A stretch of DNA of 64,000 nucleotides from Rhizobium rhododendri (GCF_007000325.2 NZ_CP117267.1:3622501-3686500), one strand, 5' to 3'. Shown: positions 17,780 to 27,878, numbered from the stretch's first letter. Numbers and translations: made by a program. The notes: generated by a model not told the origin, from the letters alone.

Positions 17780-18589
17780 ATGCGCCTTGCAAGCCTAGCC
17801 ATGTACACCACGCCAGCCCCGGTTGCTGCTGCCAACGACGCACTATGGGTCTATCTCCGAAATCGGTTGCGCCAGCTAGGGCTCGATGGTGTCCCGGACG
17901 ATCTGGACAGGCTTGTGGTCTACGATCAGGCCTGGCTGCGTCCAGACCTGCTGGTGGCGCAGACCTGCGGCTTCCCGTTCGTAACCAAGCTGCTTGGTCG
18001 TGTCCGCCTGCTCGCAACCCCCGTTTATGATCTGCCGGGCTGCAACGGACCTCTCAACCGCAGCAAGATCATCGTCGCCGGAACCAGTCCTGCCACGGGC
18101 CTGGAAGATCTGCGCGGATTGACTGCGGCCATCAACGAACCCGGCTCGAACTCCGGCAGCAACCTTTTTCGCGCAGCTATCGCACCGCTTGCGCGAGACG
18201 GCAGATTTTTCGGCTCCGTAATCGAGACCGGTGGCCACCTCGCCAGCATCGAAGCCGTCGCCTCCGGCAAGGCCGACGTGGCCGCTATCGACTGCGTCAC
18301 CTTCGGCAACACGCTCCGCTTCGATCCGGATCGGCTTGCCAATGTACGCATCCTTGCCGAGACCCCGGAGGGCCCGGGCCTGCCTTTCATCACGTCGATC
18401 AGGACGACGGACGACGAGATAGCGGCAATTAGGCTCGTTCTGGATGAGGTTGCTTTGGCAACGGAACTCGTTGAAGTCAGGGAAGTCCTGTCGCTTCGAC
18501 GTTTCGAGGTCCTGCCCGAAAGCGCCTACCAGCGTCTCGCCGAACTGGCACGCGATGCCGCGTCGCTAGGCTATCCCGTCATCGCCTGA
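17780..18589 (+). CDS. PhnD-like (phosphonate-binding-protein fold) protein without signal peptide
   Basis: A 269-residue protein resembling phosphate/phosphonate ABC-transporter binding proteins: 'LEDLRGLTAAINEPGSNSGSNLFR' is the conserved hinge/ligand segment and 'EAVASGKADVAAIDCVTFGN' the second. PhnD proteins are normally exported, but this one begins directly with a beta strand (MRLASLAMYTTP) and has no hydrophobic leader, and no permease or ATPase partner is adjacent. It may be cytosolic, or the true start may be elsewhere. It lies 104 bp after uxaB on the same strand. Function unknown. Confidence 0.72.
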   Translation: MRLASLAMYTTPAPVAAANDALWVYLRNRLRQLGLDGVPDDLDRLVVYDQAWLRPDLLVAQTCGFPFVTKLLGRVRLLATPVYDLPGCNGPLNRSKIIVAGTSPATGLEDLRGLTAAINEPGSNSGSNLFRAAIAPLARDGRFFGSVIETGGHLASIEAVASGKADVAAIDCVTFGNTLRFDPDRLANVRILAETPEGPGLPFITSIRTTDDEIAAIRLVLDEVALATELVEVREVLSLRRFEVLPESAYQRLAELARDAASLGYPVIA

Positions 18590-18616
18590 TCTCGAGTAGG
18601 TCTCACCCGACGACGA

Positions 18617-20902
18617 TCAGTTCGAGGGATGCGCCTGTTCGTTTCGGGCATTGGTCAGGCCGGTGATGGCATCATGGTCGCCGGTGGCGGCTGCAGCCTC
18701 GAAGATGCGGATGGCATCGGAATAGCGCTTGAGGTTCAGGTAGGCGTAGCCGCGCAGCACCATCAGGCCGATCTGCTCGGGCTGGATCTGGTTGAGCTGG
18801 TCGAGATAAAGAATGGCCTCCCGATACCGCTTTTCGTCATAGGCGGACGAGGCGCGCTTGGTGAGGATTGCCACTTGCAGGCTCAGCGCCCGCTCGCGGC
18901 TCTGCGGCGCCTTGATTGCGGAGACGGCGGCATTGCTGGCGAGATTGAGCTGCAGGTAGGCGAGGCTCTGCCCGTACGCGGCGTCCTGGCGATCCTTCGG
19001 CAGCGGGCTGCGAAGCGCAATTTCAAAGGTTGCCGCTGCTTCGGCCGGCCGCTTCTTGCTCATCAGGCACCAGGCGCGGGGGAGTGCCGCCTCTGGCGAT
19101 AGCATGGCGGGATCGACGGTCGTCGTGCAGCCGGTGCCAGCAGGCCTGCGGGCTTCCCTTACCCTTACGACCTGAGCCTCCTGTCGCGGGGCAGACGAGA
19201 GATAGCTTGTCTCGCGAACCGGTGCCGGTGGCTGCCGTCTGGTGCCCTGGGGCGCAGCTTCGATCGCCTGCGTCTCGCCACCATCGACACGGGCCTGCCT
19301 TGGGGCTGCACCGATGTCGCGGAGCATGGCGATCCGCTCGGATCGCCCGGCCCACTGACGCTGGACATCCATGACGCCAGCCTTGTCGTTCAATTGGGCA
19401 AGGGTGATGGTCAGGCCGTAGGCGGAAGGCTCATCGTCTGCCTTCCACCCGAGCGCCGTCCGGAACCACTGTGCCGCCGTCTGTGGCTGGTTGAGGCCGC
19501 GCGCATACCAGCCGAACTGCTGTGCGCTGGGCACATCGCGGGCCTTGAGGACCGCGCCAGCGATCCGCTGCAGGACGTCGACCTTGAGGATAACCGGTGG
19601 GTCGATTGCCAAGAGGTTTGCTGCCGCCGCGAGGTAGGTGGCATTCGCATCCTTGGAGTCGTCACGCCACTTGAACATGACCTCCTCGGCCTCCTCCGGA
19701 GACTTGCGGGCAATCAGGGTCAGGGCAAGCCCCTGCGATGCCGACGCGGTGTCCTCCTTGGTGCGCGCAAGACGAAACCACTTTTCCGCATTCGTGAGGT
19801 CGCCCCGGGGATAGTTGTACCAGCCGAGCAGCAGCGCATCGGACGCCAGTCCTTGCGTCTCGCTCAGGCGCTCGAGGCGGCTCAGATATTCGGGGGCAAT
19901 CACGAGTTTGGGGTCGGCATTGGCCTCGGCCACGAAACGGCGGGCGAGGTCGTCGCGGATACTCTCGAATTCCCGCGTCCCATCGGCCATTGGTTTTTCC
20001 TGCGCCATCAGGTCCTGCATGGTGCCGTAAGGCAGCAGCGCCGAGGCCTTCTGGATCGTCGCCAGCCGCTCGGCAGCATTGGTGCAGTTTTTCATGACGT
20101 ACATGTAAGCGTCGCGCGCACGGGTCAGGCGGTCGATGTGACCGAAGGCATCCGCCACCCGCCACAGCACATCGACTTCGCTGCAGGTCAGCAAGCTCGG
20201 GGTTTCGGAGGCCACGCTGACGACGGTCTCGTACTGCTTCAGATCTGAAGCGTTGATCAGGCGGGTGCGAGCCTCCGCGACATTCAGGCGCTCGGTCAGG
20301 TCCGTAGGTGGCTGCCAGCCCGGCTCGGCGGCCTGACGGTCGGAGATTGCCTTGCGCACCTCCGCATAGCGTGCCTCCGAATAGAGCTGCCACATCGATT
20401 CCAGCTGCTTGTCCTGGTTCTGTGGCACGGCCAGCGGATCGGCCGGTGGGGTCCATGTCGGATAGAGGGCCTGCAGCCTGGAGATTTCGGCCTGCAGCCG
20501 CGCCTTGTCGCCGCGGCTGGCAAAATACCGCAGGGCGCTCTCGTCGATCGCCGGTTGGGCAGCGGCAGGCGGGTTCGGTGGCGGAGATGCGGCCTGCGAG
20601 ACCGCGGAAGGCTGGTCGGCGGCAGTTGCCGGCGCATCGGAAGCTGCGGTATTCTGGGCGAGTTCCACGGCCTGTGCAGTATCCACATCGCGCCCCAGTT
20701 CCGGCTCTGTCGTCGGCCTGTCGAAGGGATGAAAGTCAGGGCCGGTGATACGCCCCATGCGCATCAGCTGGGGTATCTCACCAGGCGTGTTCGTGCCCAA
20801 CAGGTCTGACACCCTGTCGGCGATCTGCGAGCGGTCCTTGAGTCCGACTATGCCCACCGTCATGATGAGCGTCGCCGACAACAGGACTAGTGACGGTCTC
20901 AT
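18617..20902 (-). CDS. bcsK: Cellulose-operon TPR protein (BcsK-like)
   Basis: A 761-residue protein with an N-terminal hydrophobic segment (LVLLSATLIMTVGIVGL), a Pro/Ala-rich linker near residues 80-120, and tetratricopeptide-like helical repeats through the rest (for example the C-terminal 'AILYLDQLNQIQPEQIGLMVLRGYAYL'). Rhizobial cellulose operons lack the BcsC outer-membrane pore and carry a TPR protein here, often called BcsK, thought to act as periplasmic scaffold. ATG 20902 overlaps the bcsZ stop by 4 bp; GTG 20908 is the alternative. It ends the operon. Family and position are clear, function is inferred. Confidence 0.72.
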   Translation of the reverse strand: MRPSLVLLSATLIMTVGIVGLKDRSQIADRVSDLLGTNTPGEIPQLMRMGRITGPDFHPFDRPTTEPELGRDVDTAQAVELAQNTAASDAPATAADQPSAVSQAASPPPNPPAAAQPAIDESALRYFASRGDKARLQAEISRLQALYPTWTPPADPLAVPQNQDKQLESMWQLYSEARYAEVRKAISDRQAAEPGWQPPTDLTERLNVAEARTRLINASDLKQYETVVSVASETPSLLTCSEVDVLWRVADAFGHIDRLTRARDAYMYVMKNCTNAAERLATIQKASALLPYGTMQDLMAQEKPMADGTREFESIRDDLARRFVAEANADPKLVIAPEYLSRLERLSETQGLASDALLLGWYNYPRGDLTNAEKWFRLARTKEDTASASQGLALTLIARKSPEEAEEVMFKWRDDSKDANATYLAAAANLLAIDPPVILKVDVLQRIAGAVLKARDVPSAQQFGWYARGLNQPQTAAQWFRTALGWKADDEPSAYGLTITLAQLNDKAGVMDVQRQWAGRSERIAMLRDIGAAPRQARVDGGETQAIEAAPQGTRRQPPAPVRETSYLSSAPRQEAQVVRVREARRPAGTGCTTTVDPAMLSPEAALPRAWCLMSKKRPAEAAATFEIALRSPLPKDRQDAAYGQSLAYLQLNLASNAAVSAIKAPQSRERALSLQVAILTKRASSAYDEKRYREAILYLDQLNQIQPEQIGLMVLRGYAYLNLKRYSDAIRIFEAAAATGDHDAITGLTNARNEQAHPSN

Positions 20903-21951
20903 AGGCACTCCGGATGCTTTTCCGCAACAAAGGCAAGCCCCAGCAAGTGGAGCGTGGACGGGAAATACAAAGTCGGAACAAATGATTTGGCCGACGCTGG
21001 GAGTTTCGTCCCCGCAAGCATACAGGCCATAGTATGGTTAATAATCTGATAACCGGGGTCGTCCAGCGTAGCTTTGACGCTGTCGTTGTTGAGGTCGATA
21101 AGCCGGATAGAGCCGTCGGCAGCGCTCATTCCAGACTGCAGCCGACCCAGCAGATCCTTGTCGTCGATGCCGCCGCGCATTAGGTAGAGCGGAATCCGGA
21201 TTGCGTTATAGCCGAACTCCGGCACGAAGCCTTCAGCGGGCTTAGCCTGCCTCTTCAGGCTCACCCAATCTGCCGGCAGCTTTTCTTTTCCGAATTGCAT
21301 CTGCGAAATCAGGACGTGGCCGTCATCCGAAAGCTGTTGCCACTTCGGCGATGGCACCAGGCCATTCATCACAGGAAAGGCCTCGAAGATCCAGTAGGAC
21401 GGATTGATCACCGGTCCATCTGCACGGTCGGCCGCCGCAAAGCCTGAGACGCCCGGCAGCAGCAATGTCCGGCCGCCGCTTTCGACGACCGCCTTGTCGA
21501 GCAGCGTCGCCGCAATCTTCGTTGCCGCCTGCGTATAGTCTGCCCGGCCCCAGGCCGCGCCAGCGCGCGCCAGCGCGTAGGCAATCAGCAGGTCGCCATC
21601 GGTCGCATCGTTGATGTCGTCGACATGCGGGGTCTTATCGGGGCTCCAGCTCCAGGCGGCAAGCCCGTCATCGCGGATCAGTAACTCGGTTCGCGTGAAA
21701 TACCAGATCTGCTCGAAATCTGCGGGGCTTTCGGAGAGGTAGGCGAGCAGCAGTCCGTAGCCCTGTCCCTCGCTGTGGCTGATCCCGCCGTTTCCGTCGT
21801 CCACGATGCGACCGGAGGGATCGAGAAACTTCGCCTTGTACGCCTGCCAGGACTGCGTCTGTATCATCGGCTCCTGTGCTCCGGCCGGGTTGTCGCAGAT
21901 AAAGAAGAACAGCACTCCGATGACGCAGGCGGCGACCTGCCTCAAAGTCAT
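20899..21951 (-). CDS. bcsZ: Cellulase of the cellulose synthase operon (GH8, BcsZ)
   Basis: A 350-residue family 8 glycoside hydrolase with a signal peptide ending AGA. The catalytic region has 'ISHSEGQGYGLLLAYL', with the acid Glu, and the family signature ATDGDLLIAYALARA, with the catalytic Asp. BcsZ cuts beta-1,4-glucan in the periplasm and is needed for normal cellulose fibre export. The start ATG 21951 overlaps the bcsB stop (ATGA); a longer in-frame reading to 22512 runs antiparallel to bcsB and lacks a signal peptide at its front. The TPR gene follows with another 4-bp overlap. Confidence 0.93.
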   Translation of the reverse strand: MTLRQVAACVIGVLFFFICDNPAGAQEPMIQTQSWQAYKAKFLDPSGRIVDDGNGGISHSEGQGYGLLLAYLSESPADFEQIWYFTRTELLIRDDGLAAWSWSPDKTPHVDDINDATDGDLLIAYALARAGAAWGRADYTQAATKIAATLLDKAVVESGGRTLLLPGVSGFAAADRADGPVINPSYWIFEAFPVMNGLVPSPKWQQLSDDGHVLISQMQFGKEKLPADWVSLKRQAKPAEGFVPEFGYNAIRIPLYLMRGGIDDKDLLGRLQSGMSAADGSIRLIDLNNDSVKATLDDPGYQIINHTMACMLAGTKLPASAKSFVPTLYFPSTLHLLGLAFVAEKHPECL

Positions 21952-24374
21952 CGGCGCCGTCCGAGATTGGATAGAAGCGCGGCAGTCGCAAGCCCCATCA
22001 GCATCGTCAGGGCTGCAAAGAGCAAGGCGTAGGAAAGGATGTTGGTCGACAGCCAGTTGGCGGCAACCAGCCGGTAGTTGGAGAAGGAGAAATCTTGCGT
22101 CGGCACGAAGGCAAACCGCGCCACCGGCACCGTCTCGATCTTCTTGGTTGCTGCCGCATAAGTCGTGATGCGACCGGAAAGCTCCGGCCACGTGTCCTCT
22201 GCGGACAGAGCAGTCAGGCCGGATCGCAAGTCGCCAGCCGTTGGCGAGGTGACGATGGTCCAGGTTCCGTTGCCATCCGGACTGGCGCCCTGCGCGACCA
22301 TGATTGTCGCAGCGTTGCTCGGCATGAACGTTGCCTCGGCACTCGGTGCGAACCGCAGGGAGCTGAAGGAAATATCGAAATTCCGCCGCATCCATTCCTC
22401 GAACGCGGAGATCTGCCCGGTCCAACTTCCGCCACTGACCATGGACCGCCACTGCTCGAACGTTGCGCCGGTATCCACATCTGCCGGCTTTCCAGCCGTA
22501 TTCGGTCTCCAACTGACCTGGCTTGCCGGCGCGATATTCAATTGCGTGAGTGCTGTCGGCGGGATCTGCGAAATGGGGCCGATGAACAGCGCGTTGCGAT
22601 CGCCGATCCCGGCGGGCGAGGTTGCGACCTCGATGGGAATGGGTCGGCCAGCCATCAGGGCCAGCCTCGCGAGGAAGGTCGCCGATGCGGACAGCGTATC
22701 GGCGTCCACCCGGTCGAGATAGACCGGGAGAACATTCTCGATCAGGCCGTAGGGATAGCCGGTGCCGCCGGTTGCCGCGAGATTGGGACGCTGGCCGACG
22801 CGGGCGAAGTCAGGCATGCGGAATTCCGATGTATCGAACAGCGCGAAATGTGGCGTTGCCGATGCGTTCGAGCCCGGAGCGCAGGCGGCGTCGGCGCTCG
22901 TCAGAAGGGCGGCCTCCACCGCAACGTGGTTTAGCCCGGGCTTGAAGTGTCGGAGCGTAACACGGATCGGCAGGTGCCGGAAAATGCCACCGCCCTTGTT
23001 GGTGATTGGCACGGTCGAGGCAACGCTTCCGTTGACGAATACGTCGATATGGCTGCCGGGCAGGACGTCGGGGGAATAGGCAGCGTCAAGCAGTATGGTC
23101 GCCTCGCCGTAGGCGTTGGCATAGAAATCGGCCGGTACGCCGATCCCGAAATCTGTGCGGAATCGGCGTCCGGTAAATTGTGTCGTGGAGACGCCAAGCT
23201 GCGAAAACGGCAGGACAGTATTGCTGAAAATCAGTGGCACATCGGGTGCCTGCCATCGCTGCGTCGCCAGTACGTCGCGGCGGTTGTCCACTGCCCGGTC
23301 AGTCGATGTGACCAGGCTGTCGATGGCGGTGTCTATCGATTGCCACGAAGGACCCGTGACCAGCAGAACCGGTCCGCCGCTACGGGGATCGTTGACGAAC
23401 GTTGCCACAGGGGCCACTTGTGCCGCCGGTGGCAGTGACGGAAAGAGTGGCTGCAGTTCGCTTGCCGTCCCGACAAGAACAGTGAGCTTGCCCGGTGCCA
23501 AGGCTGGCAGGCCGGCGGTCTGGAAGTTGAAGGACTGGTTGGGCATGCCGCTCAGTACCGAAAGGCCCTGCGCCAGTCGCATGAGCGGTTTCGTGGTGCC
23601 AGGCTGGGCAAGCCCAGGCACGACGAAGTCGAATTCAGTCGCGCCCTTTTCGTCGACGCCCACCGCGCGGACACCATCGGTGCTCACCAGCCGCGCGGCT
23701 TCCGTACCGCCAAAACTCAGATAAGTGCGGCTCGGGTCGATATCCGTCCAGAGTTCGTAGGTCGAGGAGATGCTGCAGTCCGTCCGGTGGCGCTGTTGCA
23801 TCTCGAAGCTCACCAGGTTGGAGCCTGCCTGCAACAGCCCGGGCGGCACGTCGAAGCTGAGCTCTTCCGGCTTTTCGGAAGAACGTATGGGCGTCGATCC
23901 GACCGAACGGCTGTTGATGAGAACAGTCAGTTGAGACGCTTCGGGCGCGACGACGATAGCGTTCTGATAGGCGAGGTTGAGCTTGACCGGAGCGGCCGCT
24001 TGCGCCGGTGTCAGATAGATCGACCATGTCTTCTTGTCGATTTCGCCGTTCAGGCCAAGATCCGAAGCCGGGACGAGGAAGCGCCTGAAGCGCTCGGTCG
24101 TGACAGGCTTGCCAACCGGAGTACCTGCGCTTTTTGGCGGGGCCGCGGCGGTCGGCACGGGTGGTGGCTTTGCGGTGGTCGGCACGGGTGTAAAGGGCGG
24201 TATGGCCGGCTGCGCGGCAGGCGCGGCGGGTGCCGGCTGAACCGATGGGCTCGCGGGTGCTGCACCCTTCGGCCGCTCAGGCGTCATGTCGAAGGGCGTC
24301 GTCTGCGCGAGGGCAAATGGCGCGAGCCATGTTGTAGCGAGCGCGGCTACGACCGCGATACGACCCGGCCTCAT
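21948..24374 (-). CDS. bcsB: Cellulose synthase regulatory subunit BcsB
   Basis: An 808-residue exported protein: signal peptide (MRPGRIAVVAALATTWLAPFALA), a Pro/Ala-rich linker to about residue 95, then the alternating jelly-roll and flavodoxin-like domains of BcsB, and a C-terminal membrane helix (LSYALLFAALTMLMGLATAALL) that anchors it to BcsA. Features include 'LNLAYQNAIVVAPEASQLTVLINSR' at the first carbohydrate-binding domain. It guides the nascent glucan across the periplasm. ATG 24374 overlaps the bcsA stop by 4 bp, so BcsA and BcsB are translated in step. Confidence 0.93.
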   Translation of the reverse strand: MRPGRIAVVAALATTWLAPFALAQTTPFDMTPERPKGAAPASPSVQPAPAAPAAQPAIPPFTPVPTTAKPPPVPTAAAPPKSAGTPVGKPVTTERFRRFLVPASDLGLNGEIDKKTWSIYLTPAQAAAPVKLNLAYQNAIVVAPEASQLTVLINSRSVGSTPIRSSEKPEELSFDVPPGLLQAGSNLVSFEMQQRHRTDCSISSTYELWTDIDPSRTYLSFGGTEAARLVSTDGVRAVGVDEKGATEFDFVVPGLAQPGTTKPLMRLAQGLSVLSGMPNQSFNFQTAGLPALAPGKLTVLVGTASELQPLFPSLPPAAQVAPVATFVNDPRSGGPVLLVTGPSWQSIDTAIDSLVTSTDRAVDNRRDVLATQRWQAPDVPLIFSNTVLPFSQLGVSTTQFTGRRFRTDFGIGVPADFYANAYGEATILLDAAYSPDVLPGSHIDVFVNGSVASTVPITNKGGGIFRHLPIRVTLRHFKPGLNHVAVEAALLTSADAACAPGSNASATPHFALFDTSEFRMPDFARVGQRPNLAATGGTGYPYGLIENVLPVYLDRVDADTLSASATFLARLALMAGRPIPIEVATSPAGIGDRNALFIGPISQIPPTALTQLNIAPASQVSWRPNTAGKPADVDTGATFEQWRSMVSGGSWTGQISAFEEWMRRNFDISFSSLRFAPSAEATFMPSNAATIMVAQGASPDGNGTWTIVTSPTAGDLRSGLTALSAEDTWPELSGRITTYAAATKKIETVPVARFAFVPTQDFSFSNYRLVAANWLSTNILSYALLFAALTMLMGLATAALLSNLGRRR

Positions 24375-26563
24375 TGTGCGCCCGCCTTCACTGGCTGGAT
24401 CTGCTCCTCGGGCTTGCCTTTGAAACTGCGGAAGAAATACACAAGCCCGCGGCTCGTCTGGTAGGCCGATACACCGAGAAACCAGATCGTTCCCCTGATC
24501 AGCCCGGGATTGCGGCGACGGGAGAGCTGGAATTGCGTCCACTGGTCTGAGTTTGCAAAGATCAGATCCGCGATCAGGCGGTGATCCAGCGCGCTTTGTG
24601 GATTGTAGAGGCAGCCGATCGCCGTGATTTCGCCGCTAGGCTGGGTGTTGCGCACGGTGACGATCAATGTCTCTTCCTGGGCGCCGCTGTAGGGCCTGAA
24701 CTTGATCGTCGCGCGAGTGTCCACTCCCAGCGGATCGAAGGTCTTGCTGAAGACGTGCAGCCTCGCACCATGAACGGATACGTCCTCGATAGAAGCCGGA
24801 TACCAGCGTCCGTCGACGCCGAATTCGCACCGTCGGTTAACACGCACCCGCCGCGACGAAGACCGCTCGCCGCGCTCGGAGACAACGCCGAGAGCGCAGC
24901 CGGCCATGATTAGGTTGAGCAAGGTCCAGCCGGCAACGACCAGCGTCACGTCTGCCTTGTAGGGCTCGGCGTAAAGGCGGTAGATCGCCATTCCGAAAGC
25001 TACCAGCAGAACCCCAAAGATGACGAAGAACGGTCGGCTGATTTCGGAAAGGCGCGCGACGGCAATGGATTCGTCCTTGGCCGTCACCTTGAATGTCGGC
25101 TTGCGCGGATTGAGGATGACCGAGATCACCGCCGGCAGCAGGTGCACCGTCTGCACATATTCATAAAGCTCTGAGATCCAAGGCCAGCGGAACGAGCCGT
25201 AGAGATAGTTCTGCATCATCATGTTCACGACCATGTAGGCGAGCGAATAGGCCAGGAACTCGCCGCCCGACGAGGTGAAGATCTCGAGATTGAAGAAAAG
25301 ATAGAACAGCGGCGCGAACAGGAACATCGTCCGTGGGAACGGGAAGAGCCAGAACAGCGTCGACGACATGTAGCAAAGCCGCTGCGGCAGGGAGAGCCCG
25401 CGCTTGAAGAGCGGGAAGCGGAAACGCAGGATCTGCATCATGCCCTGCGCCCAGCGGCTGCGCTGGCCGATGAAGCTGGCAAAGGTCGCCGGCTGGAGGC
25501 CCGCGATCAGCGGCTTGTCGACATAGATGCTGTTCCAGCCTCGCGAGTGCAGCTCGATCGCCGTTTCGCAGTCCTCGGTGATGCTGACGCCACTGAATCC
25601 GTTGGTTTCAGCCAGCGCCTTGCGCCTGAGGACGGCAGCAGAGCCGCAGAAAAACGAGGCGTTCCACTTGTCGAGACCGCGCTGGATAATGCCGTAGAAC
25701 ATCTCGTTCTCGCTCGGCATGTGGTCGAACGTCTGCAGATTGCGCTCGATCGGGTCTGGATTGAGAAAGAAATGCGGTGTCTGGCACAGGAAGAGCTTCG
25801 GATCGTCGTCGAAGTAGCCAACGGTTTCGAGCAGGAAATCACGTGCCGGCGCGTGGTCGGCATCGAAGACGGCGATGAGCTCGCCCGTCGAGTGCTGCAT
25901 GCCGTTGTTGAGATTGCCGGCCTTGGCATGCTCGTTGCGATCGCGGGTCATGTAGCGAACGCTGAGTTGCTCGCACAGTTCCTGCAACTGGATGTGGCGG
26001 AGGGAAGCGGCTTGCGCATCGAGGATGTTGTTGGCATTGCGCTTTTGCAGTGTACTGCCGTCGTCGAGCAGCCAGACGGTGACCTTCTCGGGTGGATAGT
26101 CCATGGCCTTGGCCGCCGCCAGCGTATTGCCGAGAAGCGCCGCATCTTCGTTGTAGGTCGGCACGAACACATCGACATGCGGAAACTTGCCCTCGGTGGC
26201 GGCACGAGAGGGTCGTGGCGGCAGCGGCATGGCAACGACAAACAGGCTGAGCGCGCCCATCATCACGCTGTACATTTCGGCGAGATAGACGAGGAAGCCC
26301 GGAATAAAGTTTTCAGGCTGATTGATTGGCGGCAAGGTGCTGGTCGTCCGCCAGAACACGTAGCGCAGAATGATCGAGCTTCCGAAGGCGAGCGCTACGA
26401 GGCGCCATTTTCCCTCGCCCTGGAACAGCTTGATCAGCGCCATGATGATGACCACCGTGACACTGACGATCAATTGCGTCTGGAGGCTGATCGGCAGGGT
26501 GATGAGGGTAATTACGCATACCGCGACGATCATCCAGATCAGGATACTGGCGGCTTTGCGCAT
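24371..26563 (-). CDS. bcsA: Cellulose synthase catalytic subunit BcsA (UDP-forming)
   Basis: A 730-residue processive GT2 cellulose synthase. After four N-terminal membrane segments it has DDGS (167-170), DAD (234-236), the catalytic TED (329-331) and QRSRW (367-371), followed by more membrane helices and a C-terminal PilZ domain with RxxxR (567-571) and DVSVHG (594-599). The PilZ residues mean that c-di-GMP activates synthesis. It polymerises UDP-glucose into beta-1,4-glucan and threads it through the inner membrane. AAAGGA lies 8-9 nt upstream of ATG 26563. The gap to bcsN is 130 bp. Confidence 0.96.
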   Translation of the reverse strand: MRKAASILIWMIVAVCVITLITLPISLQTQLIVSVTVVIIMALIKLFQGEGKWRLVALAFGSSIILRYVFWRTTSTLPPINQPENFIPGFLVYLAEMYSVMMGALSLFVVAMPLPPRPSRAATEGKFPHVDVFVPTYNEDAALLGNTLAAAKAMDYPPEKVTVWLLDDGSTLQKRNANNILDAQAASLRHIQLQELCEQLSVRYMTRDRNEHAKAGNLNNGMQHSTGELIAVFDADHAPARDFLLETVGYFDDDPKLFLCQTPHFFLNPDPIERNLQTFDHMPSENEMFYGIIQRGLDKWNASFFCGSAAVLRRKALAETNGFSGVSITEDCETAIELHSRGWNSIYVDKPLIAGLQPATFASFIGQRSRWAQGMMQILRFRFPLFKRGLSLPQRLCYMSSTLFWLFPFPRTMFLFAPLFYLFFNLEIFTSSGGEFLAYSLAYMVVNMMMQNYLYGSFRWPWISELYEYVQTVHLLPAVISVILNPRKPTFKVTAKDESIAVARLSEISRPFFVIFGVLLVAFGMAIYRLYAEPYKADVTLVVAGWTLLNLIMAGCALGVVSERGERSSSRRVRVNRRCEFGVDGRWYPASIEDVSVHGARLHVFSKTFDPLGVDTRATIKFRPYSGAQEETLIVTVRNTQPSGEITAIGCLYNPQSALDHRLIADLIFANSDQWTQFQLSRRRNPGLIRGTIWFLGVSAYQTSRGLVYFFRSFKGKPEEQIQPVKAGAQ

Positions 26564-26693
26564 GGTTATTCCTTTACCTCAAGTCAACACTCAAGCACGA
26601 CGCGATCATGGCGACGACACCAAGCACCGTGACACCGGATGGTTGACAAACCGTTCATGCTACTCGTCTCTTGATCGATATAATCGCAAGACC

Positions 26694-27662
26694 TTAGTTA
26701 GGAGCAGGCACAATGACCGCCGGAGCTGCTGTCGTGCTGCTTTTGTCGTCGCCGATCGGCGACGGAACGACCGGCCCTCTGGGCGCCGGCGCGGGTGGCT
26801 GCTGTTGCGCGACCGGACGCGGTGCTGCGCGCGGTTCTACGCTGCGCGGGCTTTGCGGTGCGATGCCAGGTGACGTCGCCGGCAATTGGAAAGCGGCTGG
26901 CAACTGGCCGGCGCTCGTAGGCGATACCACCGGGTAGATCGGATTACCGGTGCGGCCAAGCGTCGGATCGACCGGTGGAGCGCTGTCATACGGGTTCCAG
27001 CCGGGAGCCGGGAAAGTGCCTGTGATGGTGTAGCCATACATGACACGAAGCAATTGCTCGGCGGTTGCATGTGTGTCGCAAAGTCGCAGCCGGACCTGCA
27101 CGGTACCGCGATTCTGAAAAGCACCACGAGCATTGTCGCTGGAGCGCACCTGCTGCCACGCATAGAGGCAGGTGTCGCCCTGTGCACTTTTGCCCGTGGC
27201 ATAGCCGAACGGTCCGTAGTTGTTCTGGACGTAGATGCCGGACCGAACCATCGCCACGCCAGGCAACGCACGACGCATATCCCTGTCGACCGTGCTGTCG
27301 CGGATCGAGGCATAGCCGAGGCCCTTGCGGTTGTCGTAGTCGAGACCGACCGGCCCGAAGAACGTCACCTGCAGATCGTTCTGCCCCGAGGTTGCGGCTG
27401 AGGTAAAGAGGTAGATGTCCTGCTGGACGGCGTTGTTGTAGGAGTGCTGCACGACATTGACGATCGACGGACCGCCCGGAGGTGGCAGCGCGAAAGCCTT
27501 GTCGCTCGTCACCGTCTCCGCGGGACCGGGAACCCGGATCCCATCCTTCGACGCGCAGCCGGATATCGCCAGCGCCGCCGTGAGCCACAGCGCGCCATAG
27601 ACACCTTTTGTCATGCGTGACGGCGCGACATGCCGAATCAGAGAACGAGGGACCATGCGCAT
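26694..27662 (-). CDS. bcsN: Cellulose biosynthesis lipoprotein-like protein BcsN
   Basis: A 322-residue protein matching the BcsN family of rhizobial cellulose operons. It has a hydrophobic leader ending in a lipobox-like LAISGCAS, so it is probably anchored to the outer or inner membrane by a lipid on that Cys. The body contains 'IVNVVQHSYNNAVQQDIYLFT', and the C-terminal 60 residues are rich in Pro, Ala and Gln. ATG 27662 is the longest start; ATG 27614 would place the lipoprotein leader right at the N-terminus and is equally possible, since neither has a clear ribosome site. It is the first gene of the operon. Its role is unknown beyond the linkage. Confidence 0.82.
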   Translation of the reverse strand: MRMVPRSLIRHVAPSRMTKGVYGALWLTAALAISGCASKDGIRVPGPAETVTSDKAFALPPPGGPSIVNVVQHSYNNAVQQDIYLFTSAATSGQNDLQVTFFGPVGLDYDNRKGLGYASIRDSTVDRDMRRALPGVAMVRSGIYVQNNYGPFGYATGKSAQGDTCLYAWQQVRSSDNARGAFQNRGTVQVRLRLCDTHATAEQLLRVMYGYTITGTFPAPGWNPYDSAPPVDPTLGRTGNPIYPVVSPTSAGQLPAAFQLPATSPGIAPQSPRSVEPRAAPRPVAQQQPPAPAPRGPVVPSPIGDDKSSTTAAPAVIVPAPN

Positions 27663-27878
27663 GAAATAGCCAAATGCGCTACATAAGCAACATGAACATC
27701 GTTTTGCGGGTATTGGTGGGTGCGCTGAGGGCCCCGGTCGCGAATGAAATCTTCTGCCACGCGTGCCTTTCCGGCGACAATTGACAAGCCAGCGTGGATG
27801 AAGAACATGCCCTCGAGATTGCGTGATGCCCGGGAGTGCAGCGCGCCATTCAGAAAAATCAGGGCAGGAGACGGCAAA

